Positions 56,428 through 64,000 of a stretch of 64,000 bases of DNA are shown piece by piece (position 1 is the first letter of the stretch; each line of letters begins with the position of its first letter). The translations under genes were made by a program, and so were the position numbers. A model generated the notes under the pieces. The model had not been told where the DNA came from, did not search any database, and saw nothing but the letters and a program-made list of their open reading frames with translations. This stretch comes from Bifidobacterium pongonis (GTDB taxonomy: Bacteria; Actinomycetota; Actinomycetes; Actinomycetales; Bifidobacteriaceae): NCBI RefSeq assembly GCF_019331805.1, contig NZ_JAHBBE010000009.1:1-64000 (forward strand), read 5' to 3'.

Positions 56428-57744
56428 GTGGCAAACGAGAACGAAACCCCCATCCGTGTCGGACTTCTGGGCGCCGGCACCGTCGGATCGCAGACCGCCC
56501 GTCTGATCGTCGAGCAGAAGGACGAACTGACCGCACGCATCGGTCGACCGATCGAACTGACCGGCGTCGCCTGCCTTGATCCGGCGGAAACCGACCCCTT
56601 CCCGTGGATCGACAAGTCGATCGTCACCACTGACACCATGTCCGTGGCCACCAACAGCGATATCGTGATCGAACTCATCGGCGGCACCGGTGTCGCCCGC
56701 AAGTTCGTGCTCGCGGCCATCGAATCCGGCGCATCCGTCGTCACCGCCAACAAGGCGCTGCTCGCCAAGTACGGTCCGGAACTGTACGCCGCCGCGGAAG
56801 CCAAGGGCGTCGACATCTACTTCGAAGCCGCCGTGGGCGGCGCGATCCCGTTCCTCCGCCCGCTGCGCGAATCCCTCGTCGGCGACAAGGTGACCAGCAT
56901 GCTGGGCATCGTCAACGGCACCACCAACTACATTCTCGACGAGATGACCACCAAGGGCCTCGACTTCGACGACGTGCTCAAGGACGCGCAGGCCAAGGGG
57001 TACGCCGAAGCCGATCCGACCGGCGACATCGAAGGCTATGACGCCGCCAATAAGGCCGCCATCATGGCCACGCTCGGCTTCCACACTTCCGTCACCATCG
57101 ACGACGTTTCCGTCGAAGGCATCACCAAGATCACCGCCGACGATATCGCCGCGGCCACCGCCGAGCACAAGGTCATCAAGCTGCTCGCCGTCGTGGAGAA
57201 CGGCGATGAGGGCGTGTCCGCCCGCGTCTACCCGGCGCTCATCCCCGAAAGCCACCCGCTGGCCAGCGTGCACGGCTCCTTCAACGCCGTGTTCGTCAAG
57301 GCCGAAGCCGCCGACGACCTTATGTTCTATGGCCGTGGCGCCGGTGGTGCTCCGACCGCTTCCGCAGTGGTCGGCGACGTGGTCACCGTGGCCCGTCACA
57401 TCGCGGCCGGTTGCACCGGCCCGTCCATCCCGCTGTACAAGGATCTGAAGAAGGCCCCGATCGAGGCTTCCAAGGCCGCGTTCGCCGTGCGCTTCCTCAT
57501 CCACGACAAGCCGGGCGTGCTGGCCGCCATCGCGGCCGAGTTCGCCAAGCGCGGTGTGTCCATCAACGGCGTGAATCAGGATCTCAAGCCTTCCGTCACC
57601 GATCCGGGCTATGACGGCGAAATCCAGCAGCTGCGCCTCGTCACCCATCTGACCGACGAAGTGACGCTGCGCGAAACCGTCGAAGCCGTGCAGGGCCTCG
57701 ACTTCGTCGCCGGCGAACCGTCCATCCTGCGAGTGCTCGACTGA
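56428..57744 (+). CDS. hom: Homoserine dehydrogenase
   Basis: 438 residues. N-terminal Rossmann domain (GLLGAGTVGSQTA), catalytic domain with VTANKALLAKYG, VNGTTNYIL, GYAEADPTGDIEGYDAANKAAI and the catalytic Lys region, and a C-terminal ACT domain (about 350-438, VRFLIHDKPGVLAAIAAEFAKRG) for threonine feedback. Reduces aspartate semialdehyde to homoserine, the branch point for threonine (thrB next door) and methionine (metA at 29122). GTG start preceded by AAAGG. Overlaps thrB by one base. Confidence 0.97.
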   Translation: MANENETPIRVGLLGAGTVGSQTARLIVEQKDELTARIGRPIELTGVACLDPAETDPFPWIDKSIVTTDTMSVATNSDIVIELIGGTGVARKFVLAAIESGASVVTANKALLAKYGPELYAAAEAKGVDIYFEAAVGGAIPFLRPLRESLVGDKVTSMLGIVNGTTNYILDEMTTKGLDFDDVLKDAQAKGYAEADPTGDIEGYDAANKAAIMATLGFHTSVTIDDVSVEGITKITADDIAAATAEHKVIKLLAVVENGDEGVSARVYPALIPESHPLASVHGSFNAVFVKAEAADDLMFYGRGAGGAPTASAVVGDVVTVARHIAAGCTGPSIPLYKDLKKAPIEASKAAFAVRFLIHDKPGVLAAIAAEFAKRGVSINGVNQDLKPSVTDPGYDGEIQQLRLVTHLTDEVTLRETVEAVQGLDFVAGEPSILRVLD

Positions 57745-58733
57745 TGAAGCCGGTCTGCAATCGCGTTCATGTGAGCGTCCCGGCGACCAGCGCGAATCTG
57801 GGATCCGGATTCGACACCGTCGGCCTGGCGCTCGACTATCATGACGAGCTCGTCTTCACGCTGAACGAGGATCCCTCGGACGGCGTCGCGCATGTCATCA
57901 TCCACGGCGAGGGCGAGGACACGCTGCCGCGTGACGAAACGCATCTCGTGGTGTCCACGTTCCGCCGCGCCTGCGCCACGTTCGGCCTGGGCAATCTCGG
58001 GTTCACGCTCGAAGCGACGAACAACATCCCGCAGGCGCGTGGCATGGGTTCCTCCGCGGAAGCCATCGTCGCGGGCATCGCCGCGGCCGCCGCGTTCGCG
58101 CAGGAGGGTGAGCTGAACCGCGCCGCCATCTTCGATATGGCCGCGCATTACGAGGGTCACCCGGATAATGTCGCGCCGGCCGTGTTCGGCGGGCTCACGG
58201 TGAGCTGGGATTTCGAGATGCCCGAAGACGTCGGATCCGTTCCGGTTCCCGGTGGCGAACCGCTGCACGGCGGGTTCCATACGGTCAACTATCCGGTCGA
58301 TTCGGAGGTGACCGCCGCCGTGTTCGTGCCGGATTACGAACTGTCCACGGAGAAGGCGCGCGAAGCGCTGCCGAAGGAAGTCGCCTACCGCGACGCGGTG
58401 TATAACGTGTCGCGCGTCGGCCTGCTGCCGGCGGCGATGAACCCGGTCGATGGCGTGGAACCGAACGCGTTGATGTATGTGGCCACGCAGGACAAGCTGC
58501 ATCAGCAGTATCGTGCGCCGCTCATGCAGCCGTCCACCGATCTGATCGCACTATTCCGTTCGCACGGGTATGCTGCAGCCGTTTCCGGCGCAGGTCCGTG
58601 CGTGCTGGTGCTGCATTACGGCGACGCTCGTGAGGCCATCGACGAGGTGGCCGCCGAACAGCTCGCCTCCGGCCATTGGCGGGTGCTGCACCTGCCGATC
58701 AACACCAAGGGTGTTGAAGTGGAACGCAGCTGA
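57744..58733 (+). CDS. thrB: Homoserine kinase
   Basis: 329 residues. GHMP kinase with the ATP-binding loop NNIPQARGMGSSAEAIVAG, the N-terminal VSVPATSANLGSGFDTVGLAL and the C-terminal AAVSGAGPCVLVL motif. Phosphorylates homoserine for threonine synthase (thrC is not in the window). Begins inside the hom stop (TGATG), hence coupled translation in a hom-thrB operon, and is followed by a strong hairpin. Confidence 0.97.
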   Translation: MKPVCNRVHVSVPATSANLGSGFDTVGLALDYHDELVFTLNEDPSDGVAHVIIHGEGEDTLPRDETHLVVSTFRRACATFGLGNLGFTLEATNNIPQARGMGSSAEAIVAGIAAAAAFAQEGELNRAAIFDMAAHYEGHPDNVAPAVFGGLTVSWDFEMPEDVGSVPVPGGEPLHGGFHTVNYPVDSEVTAAVFVPDYELSTEKAREALPKEVAYRDAVYNVSRVGLLPAAMNPVDGVEPNALMYVATQDKLHQQYRAPLMQPSTDLIALFRSHGYAAAVSGAGPCVLVLHYGDAREAIDEVAAEQLASGHWRVLHLPINTKGVEVERS

Positions 58734-58746
58734 ATCGCTTCCTCAA

Positions 58747-58775
58747 GGGTCTTCGCTCATGACGAGCGAAGACCC
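58747..58775 (+). terminator. Intrinsic terminator of hom-thrB
   Basis: GGGTCTTCGCTC (58747-58758) pairs perfectly with 58764-58775, followed by CTGTT. Confidence 0.75.
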
Positions 58776-58945
58776 CTGTTCGTTTCCGCTGCTGTGTCGC
58801 TGCTGTTTTTGGACGCTGCGTTTTTTACCGTTGTGCCTGCGCCTAAACCGTTATCTGGGCATCGACGATGCGTGCGCTATGCTGTGCTCAGACAGCAGAT
58901 TCCGGTGATACCGCAATCGCGCAACGATGAAGAGGAGTTCGAAGT

Positions 58946-60385
58946 ATGGCCATTCCGCTGATTCTGGCATCCAAATCCCTGCCGCGCCGCAACGTGCTGA
59001 ACGCGGCGGGCGTATGCCCCACGATCCGCGTATCGCATGTGGACGAACCGGCCGCGTTGGAGGCTGCCGCGGCGCAGGCGGGCGTCACCGTCGACGATCT
59101 GCCCATCCGCGACCGCGTGGCCATCCTCGCCGAAGCGAAAGCCCAGGCCGTGCATCAGGCGTACCGCAATGTCGCCGCCACCGCGGACAACGCCAGCGGC
59201 GAATGCGTCGTCGGCTACCCGCTGAAGGCCACCGGTCAGGAGAATCAGAAGGCACCCGCCGATTCCGCAACGGAAACCGGCAAGCCGATCGACTATTCCA
59301 CCGCCCACGTCGCCACCACCCGCGACTTCTCCGGCGTGGCCATCCCGTTCGACGTCCAGCCCATCAACGTGTTCACCGCCAGCCGACCGGGCCTGGTACA
59401 CAGCACCGTCGGCCCGCTGATCCTCGGCTGCGATTCCATGTTCCTGCTGGACGGCGAATGCTACGGCAAGCCGCACAGCGTCGAAGCGGCGCGCGAACGG
59501 CTCAGGCATATGAGCGGCGCCACCGGCGAACTGTGGACCGGCCATTGCCTCATCGATTTCGCCACCGGGCGTGTGGTGCGCGACGCCAGCCGTGCCGTCG
59601 TGCATTTCTCGTCGTTCAGCGATGACGACATCGAACGTTACATCGCCACCGGTGAACCGCTGGAAGTGGCCGGATCGTTCACGTTGGAAGGGTTCGGCGG
59701 CGCGTTCATCGACGGTATCGAAGGCGATCCGAGCGGCATCATCGGATTGAGCCTGCCGCTCGTGCGCCAGCTCACCGCACGTCTCGGCATCGCATGGCCC
59801 GACCTGTGGAACGTGCGTTCCGAACTCGCACCCACCGAGAACAAGGCCGAAGGTTCCGGCCATGCCGGCATCGAACCGCCGAAGGAGAACGTGCACCAGC
59901 CGGGCGACGGTTGGATCGACTGCGATTGCGGCCGCAAGCATTGGGGTGTGAACGGCGCGTCCGGCGTGTTGCTGGCCAGGCGCGATGAGGCGACCGGCAA
60001 GGTGACGCATGTGGTCATGCAGCACCGCGCGGTCTGGTCGGCCGAAGGCGGCACCTGGGGCATTCCGGGAGGTGCGACCGCCCAAGGTGAAACCCCGATC
60101 GAGGGTGCGCTGCGCGAAAGCTACGAGGAGGCGAACATCACGCCGGAGGATATCGACGTGGTCGGCTCGTATTGCGAGGATCACGGCCCGTGGGCGTACA
60201 CCACGGTGTTCGCGTTCGAAAAGCCCGGGCATAGCGTCGAACCGAAGGCGAACGACGATGAAAGCATGGAGATCGCGTGGGTGCCGATCGAACAGGTGGG
60301 CGAGTTGAAGCTGCTCACCGCCATGCGCACCGACTGGCCGCGCTTCGCGGCTCGGCTCGACGAACTCGCCGCAGCCCACCGCTGA
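58946..60385 (+). CDS. Maf nucleotide pyrophosphatase fused to a NUDIX hydrolase
   Basis: 479 residues, two house-cleaning domains in one chain. Residues about 1-285 are Maf: ILASKSLPRRNVLNAAG, ILGCDSMFLLDGECYGKP and GGAFIDGIEGDPSGIIGLSLPL. A roughly 60-residue insertion sits before the catalytic Asp strand. A short Cys-containing segment CDCGRKHWG follows, then a NUDIX domain with box GGATAQGETPIEGALRESYEEANI (residue before the last hydrophobic is Asn instead of Gly). Both parts remove non-canonical or damaged nucleoside triphosphates. GAGGAG lies 8 nt upstream of the ATG. Monocistronic. Confidence 0.92.
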   Translation: MAIPLILASKSLPRRNVLNAAGVCPTIRVSHVDEPAALEAAAAQAGVTVDDLPIRDRVAILAEAKAQAVHQAYRNVAATADNASGECVVGYPLKATGQENQKAPADSATETGKPIDYSTAHVATTRDFSGVAIPFDVQPINVFTASRPGLVHSTVGPLILGCDSMFLLDGECYGKPHSVEAARERLRHMSGATGELWTGHCLIDFATGRVVRDASRAVVHFSSFSDDDIERYIATGEPLEVAGSFTLEGFGGAFIDGIEGDPSGIIGLSLPLVRQLTARLGIAWPDLWNVRSELAPTENKAEGSGHAGIEPPKENVHQPGDGWIDCDCGRKHWGVNGASGVLLARRDEATGKVTHVVMQHRAVWSAEGGTWGIPGGATAQGETPIEGALRESYEEANITPEDIDVVGSYCEDHGPWAYTTVFAFEKPGHSVEPKANDDESMEIAWVPIEQVGELKLLTAMRTDWPRFAARLDELAAAHR

Positions 60386-60453
60386 CGCGCGTCGCCGAAC
60401 GTGTGATTCTTCGTCGTCTGCGCCGTGTTCGCGGCGGCGACGGGGGTATCAAG

Positions 60454-60495
60454 GGCCACGTGCCTTCTCCTATCTGAGGGAGAAGGCGCGTGGCC
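60454..60495 (+). terminator. Stem-loop after the Maf-NUDIX gene
   Basis: GGCCACGTGCCTTCTC (60454-60469) pairs with 60480-60495 over 16 positions (one G-T), followed by TTCGC. Confidence 0.7.
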
Positions 60496-60611
60496 TTCGC
60501 ATATGACCGGCGATGGTGTGTGTGCGGGCCCGGCCCGCGCTCATTCCTTCGGATGAGGCGGCACGCGTCGAATCCTCCCCGCGCCCGATGGAGGGGAGAG
60601 CATCGGGGGCA

Positions 60612-60617
60612 TAGCGT
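60612..60617 (+). promoter_or_regulatory. -10 hexamer TAGCGT, leaderless start
   Basis: TAGCGT ends 7 nt before ATG 60625; no Shine-Dalgarno sequence lies between. Confidence 0.4.
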
Positions 60618-60624
60618 GTGAAGT

Positions 60625-61446
60625 ATGAAACGGAATCAGAACGCCTACGCATCGGGCAACGCGGCGAACGATCGCACGGCGGCGCATACCCCCATTCCCG
60701 GCGGCAGGCCGGTCATCACCGCAACCAACCTCATCATGGACTATGCGGCGCAGCGCAAGGCCATGAACCGTACCGGCACGACTCCGATGGGTGCGCTCGC
60801 CAGCACCGCACCGGCGCTCAACAACGTGAGCTTCCGCCTCAACGCCGGCGAAACGGTCGCCATCATGGGCCCTTCCGGTTCCGGCAAATCCACGCTGCTG
60901 CACATCCTCGCCGGCATCGACCTGCCCACATCCGGCCAAGTCACCTACCATGCACGCAACAATTGCGCCTACGAACTCACCGACATCTCCGACCAGGACC
61001 GCACCATGCTGAGGCGCAGCGCCTTCGGCTTCGTCTTCCAATCCGGCCAGTTGCTTCCCGAACTGCCCGCCGTGGAAAACATCGCGCTGCCGCTGATGCT
61101 CGGCGGAACGGACTACTCGCAGGCCACCGATACCGCCATGCTCTGGCTGGAACGTCTCGGCCTCAAACATCTTGCCTCGCACCGCCCCGGTGAAATGAGC
61201 GGCGGCCAAATGCAGCGCGTGGCCATCGCCCGCGCACTCGCCACGAACCCCTCGGTCGTATTCGCCGACGAACCCACCGGCGCACTCGACCAGGCCACCG
61301 GGCGCGAAGTCATGGGCATACTCATGGACGCCGCACGCGCCAACGGTTCGGCCGTCATCGTCGTCACCCACGACCCGAACGTGGCCGCCTTCTGCAGCCG
61401 AAAGGTCACCATGCGCGACGGGCGACTGCTCGGAGGCGAACAATGA
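60625..61446 (+). CDS. ABC transporter ATP-binding protein, MacB/LolD type
   Basis: 273 residues. Walker A GPSGSGKST, Q-loop VFQSGQLLPEL, signature MSGGQMQRVAIARAL, Walker B VVFADEPTGALD and switch His in VVTHD. The LLPELPAVENIALPLML segment is typical of the MacB/LolD/FtsE branch, which works by mechanotransmission rather than classic transport. An N-terminal extension of about 30 polar residues and an insertion after the first strand are present. Coupled to the following permease by an ATGA overlap. Confidence 0.93.
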   Translation: MKRNQNAYASGNAANDRTAAHTPIPGGRPVITATNLIMDYAAQRKAMNRTGTTPMGALASTAPALNNVSFRLNAGETVAIMGPSGSGKSTLLHILAGIDLPTSGQVTYHARNNCAYELTDISDQDRTMLRRSAFGFVFQSGQLLPELPAVENIALPLMLGGTDYSQATDTAMLWLERLGLKHLASHRPGEMSGGQMQRVAIARALATNPSVVFADEPTGALDQATGREVMGILMDAARANGSAVIVVTHDPNVAAFCSRKVTMRDGRLLGGEQ

Positions 61447-62939
61447 ACACCTTCACCCTCTGGAAACTGTTCCACCGCCGTGGTACGCGCGGCATCGGCG
61501 AACGCACGTCGGCGCTCGCGGTTATCGCCTTCGCGGCGTCCACCACGATTTTCCTGACCGTGCTGGGAGGCGTGCATGGCTTCATGTGGCGTGCTTCCGC
61601 CGACCATACGCTCGGTTGTCTGATCAACTCCGCTTCCTGTGCGCCCGGCACGCATGAGGCGTGGGAACGCGCGATGAACGAGGCGAGCGCGTTCGTCGCC
61701 GCACCGGGGGAGCGGTGGACCGCCGAACGTTCCGCGGCGGTTATGGACACCTATTCCGACGGCTATGTGATGCTGGCCGCGTTCGCCTGTCTGATGCTCA
61801 TCGTCCCGTTCGTTTCGCTCGCGGGCTCCGCGGCCCGCCTGGCCGCCTCCCGTAGGGATGCACGACTGTCCGCGCTCAGGCTGGCCGGCGCGACCACCGC
61901 GCAGGTGGTCAAACTGACCGCGCTCGATGCCGCGATCCAGGCACTGTTCGGCGCGGTCATAGGCATTGTCGGCTATTTCGCGGTCATGCCGCTGATCATG
62001 CTGCTGAAATTCCAGAACCGTCATTTCACGTTCGAGGAATTGTGGGTCGGTCTGCCGGTGCTCGTCGGCGTGCTCGCCGGAGTCACCGTGCTCGCGCTGG
62101 TATCGTCGCTGATCACCCTGCGCCGTGTCGCCATCACCCCGTTGGGCGTGATGAGCTGCGCCGCGCAGCCCCTACCGGCCAAATGGCGTGTACTGATCTT
62201 CCTGGCGGTGATGGCGGGGCTTTACGCGCTGCTGAGCAATGTTTCGGTGTTCGCCGGTTTGGGTGAGAACGCGGTGCTCGTGCTGGTGTTCGTCGCGTTC
62301 TTCATCGGATTCACGATGGTGAACGTGGTCGGTACGTGGGTGATCGCCAAACGGGCCAAGGCGCGCGCCCGCAGGCCGAAGGACGCGGCCACCATGATCG
62401 CCATGCGCCGTATTCTCGACAATCCGAAGCGTGCGTGGCGCAACGTGTCCGGTGTGGGGCTGGCCGTGTTCATCGCCGTCATCACGTCGATCGGCACGCT
62501 GGTGGGGCAGTCCCGTGGCGGCGATCCGCTTGATCCTTCGATGCTGTACATGCGTGACATCGGCACCGGCGGTCTGTTGACGCTCACGTTCGCCGCCGTG
62601 CTCGCGGCGGTCAGTTCCGGCGTGATGCAGGCCGGCAGTGTGTACGATCAGGCCGCCGAATACCGCATGTTGCGTCTGGAAGGCACCGATGAACGGACGC
62701 TGGCCCGGGCGCGGTTCAAGGAAGTGCTCACGCCGCTCAATACGGTGGTGCTGGTTTCGGGAGGTGGTTCGGCGCTGCTGCTGTTCCCGATCGTCGCGAT
62801 GGCATTGTTCGAGCCGGTGACCCTGTTCAGCCTGTTCTCCGGCATCGCGTTGTGCTACGCGCTGATCGCCGTGGGTGCGTGGGCCGCCAATCGCGCGGCC
62901 CGCACGTTGAATACGGTGGGGTATCGCGCCGACGACTGA
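61443..62939 (+). CDS. FtsX/MacB-like ABC permease
   Basis: 498 residues. FtsX-type topology, apparently duplicated: an N-terminal helix (SALAVIAFAASTTIFLTVLGG), an outer segment of about 80 residues with two Cys (LGCLINSASCAP), then helix clusters around residues 108-135, 165-190 and 205-235, a central pair near 245-300, an NAAAAMIAMRR-like cytoplasmic part (DAATMIAMRRILDNP), and further helices to the end. Such transporters move lipoproteins, antimicrobial peptides or signal cell-envelope stress. Translationally coupled to the ATPase. No sensor kinase pair lies beside them. Confidence 0.88.
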   Translation: MNTFTLWKLFHRRGTRGIGERTSALAVIAFAASTTIFLTVLGGVHGFMWRASADHTLGCLINSASCAPGTHEAWERAMNEASAFVAAPGERWTAERSAAVMDTYSDGYVMLAAFACLMLIVPFVSLAGSAARLAASRRDARLSALRLAGATTAQVVKLTALDAAIQALFGAVIGIVGYFAVMPLIMLLKFQNRHFTFEELWVGLPVLVGVLAGVTVLALVSSLITLRRVAITPLGVMSCAAQPLPAKWRVLIFLAVMAGLYALLSNVSVFAGLGENAVLVLVFVAFFIGFTMVNVVGTWVIAKRAKARARRPKDAATMIAMRRILDNPKRAWRNVSGVGLAVFIAVITSIGTLVGQSRGGDPLDPSMLYMRDIGTGGLLTLTFAAVLAAVSSGVMQAGSVYDQAAEYRMLRLEGTDERTLARARFKEVLTPLNTVVLVSGGGSALLLFPIVAMALFEPVTLFSLFSGIALCYALIAVGAWAANRAARTLNTVGYRADD

Positions 62940-62988
62940 CGCCGGTAGCGCCGGTTCCTCCGGCACGGCACCAACATGATTCCCAAGC

Positions 62989-63024
62989 ACATGGCCGGGA
63001 TGGTCCACACCATCCCGGCCATGT
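62989..63024. terminator. Perfect 15-bp stem-loop between convergent genes
   Basis: ACATGGCCGGGATGG (62989-63003) pairs with 63010-63024 around TCCACA, followed by CGTTTTCC. Serves the ABC permease (+) and the AEC transporter (-). Confidence 0.8.
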
Positions 63025-63049
63025 CGTTTTCCGCCGTGCGATCCGGTTT

Positions 63050-63994
63050 TCAGCTGAGCAACGCCGCGATGATCGCGATGAAAATCGGCGAAGACAACGT
63101 GGAGAACAGAATGCCGTCGCGTGCGAACGTAAGGCCCACATTGTACCGGGCCGCATAGTTGTACACGTTCTGACCGGTGGGCAGGGCCGCGAGCACCACG
63201 CACGCGTACAGCGTCGCGCCACGGAAGCCCATCACGAAGTAGCTCAGCAGGAACGCGATGATCGGCATCACGACGTTCTTCAGTACGGCCACCGTGATCG
63301 TGGCGGGAATATCCGCCTTCTCCTGCAGCGGCTTCGTGCCGTGCAGCGACATGCCGAACGCCATCAGGATCATCGGCACGGCCGAATTGCCGATCATGTT
63401 GATCGGATCGTAAATGAAGCTCGGCACCACGAACCAGCCGATCTTCGCGGAGATCGCGGAGACGACGATGCCCAGCAGCGAGCCGATGAGCAGCGGCTGA
63501 TGCAACGGCTGCTTGAGGATCTCCTTGGCCGACACCTTGCCCTTGGTGGTCACGTCCAACACGGTCAGACCGATCGGCGTGAACACCGCCTGCTGCATGA
63601 CCAGGATCGGCGCGACCAGCGCGGGATTGCCGAGAATATAGGTGGCGATCGGCAGGCCGATGTTATTGGAATTCAAATACAGCGAGTTCAACGCGCCGAT
63701 GGTGGCGTCCGCCGGCTTCATGTGGAAGAAGGCCTTGTTGAGCAGCAGGAACACGATGCCCACCAGAACCGCGGAGAAGAACGCCACGATGATCGACGAA
63801 TGGAAGATCGCGAAGATCTTCTCCTTCGACAGGATCGCGAACATCAGGCACGGGCTGGACACGAAGAAGCTGAACCTGTTCAGCACCATCTGCGCGGTCG
63901 GCCCTCCGATACGCATACGTGCGGCCACATAGCCGGTTCCGATGACGATGCCGATGACGCAGAAACCTTCCATCGCGCTCAACAGACCCGGCAT
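63050..63994 (-). CDS. AEC-family transporter (auxin efflux carrier fold)
   Basis: 314 residues with about ten transmembrane helices in two inverted halves. Motifs: GYVAARMRIGGP, NSLYLNSNNIGLPIATYILG (crossover region with Asn-Asn and Pro), VPMILMAFGMSL and ALPTGQNVYNYAARY. Members export or import organic acids such as malate or other small anions; the substrate is unknown. The start lies 6 bases from the window end, so an upstream start or promoter cannot be seen; a second ATG eight codons in is an alternative. Confidence 0.88.
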   Translation of the reverse strand: MPGLLSAMEGFCVIGIVIGTGYVAARMRIGGPTAQMVLNRFSFFVSSPCLMFAILSKEKIFAIFHSSIIVAFFSAVLVGIVFLLLNKAFFHMKPADATIGALNSLYLNSNNIGLPIATYILGNPALVAPILVMQQAVFTPIGLTVLDVTTKGKVSAKEILKQPLHQPLLIGSLLGIVVSAISAKIGWFVVPSFIYDPINMIGNSAVPMILMAFGMSLHGTKPLQEKADIPATITVAVLKNVVMPIIAFLLSYFVMGFRGATLYACVVLAALPTGQNVYNYAARYNVGLTFARDGILFSTLSSPIFIAIIAALLS

Positions 63995-64000
63995 AGCGTG

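Overview
The window is a chromosomal segment of a high-G+C Gram-positive bacterium, very probably a Bifidobacterium. The evidence is family-level: a GlnR-type orphan regulator, a NucS/EndoMS mismatch endonuclease, a DUF2469 protein, a Rho factor with a long charged insertion, GlgE, a LAXTG-anchored surface protein, GatCAB, and ten genes whose ATG lies 7-8 nt after a -10 hexamer (leaderless pattern). The species cannot be fixed from the sequence alone. Most of the window is ordinary core genome. Nearly all long ORFs antisense to the genes listed are shadows caused by high G+C.

Layout. 1-2026: end of a copper P-type ATPase fused in frame to a YHS domain, followed by a repeat-rich gap with a 186-bp imperfect palindrome and a 51-bp tandem repeat. 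2567-9015: rmuC, a degenerate phosphoribosyltransferase, a SpoU/TrmH methyltransferase and gatCAB. 9346-15731: a GNAT acetyltransferase, DUF2469, a FAD oxidoreductase, a 12-bp tandem repeat, rho and chorismate mutase. 15871-28813: valS, a solute-binding protein, nth-glnR, a membrane protein, mntP with a riboswitch-like leader, ppa, glgE and a surface protein, with a cluster of DnaA-box-like sites between the last two. 28928-37584: initiator tRNA, metA and the complete F1Fo ATP synthase operon atpBEFHAGDC.

37707-43897: nucS, then the most unusual segment. A LuxR-type response regulator and a histidine kinase are divergent from a gene for a secreted DUF2712-like protein. That gene is split by an in-frame TGA and is much poorer in G+C than its surroundings. 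Three small membrane proteins and one ABC ATPase follow it. Two perfect palindromes lie between the divergent genes. This looks like a sensed, self-contained secretion or self-protection cassette of unknown function.

44015-64000: an FKBP lipoprotein, a two-gene envelope operon, a thioredoxin-fold/TPR protein, a CYTH protein, tRNA-Arg(CCG), a small membrane protein, ridA, an amino-acid permease, argS-lysA, hom-thrB, a Maf-NUDIX fusion, a MacB/FtsX-type ABC pair and an AEC-family transporter cut at the window end. metA, hom, thrB and lysA give a dispersed aspartate-family pathway (Met, Thr, Lys). valS, argS, gatCAB and the two tRNAs serve translation.
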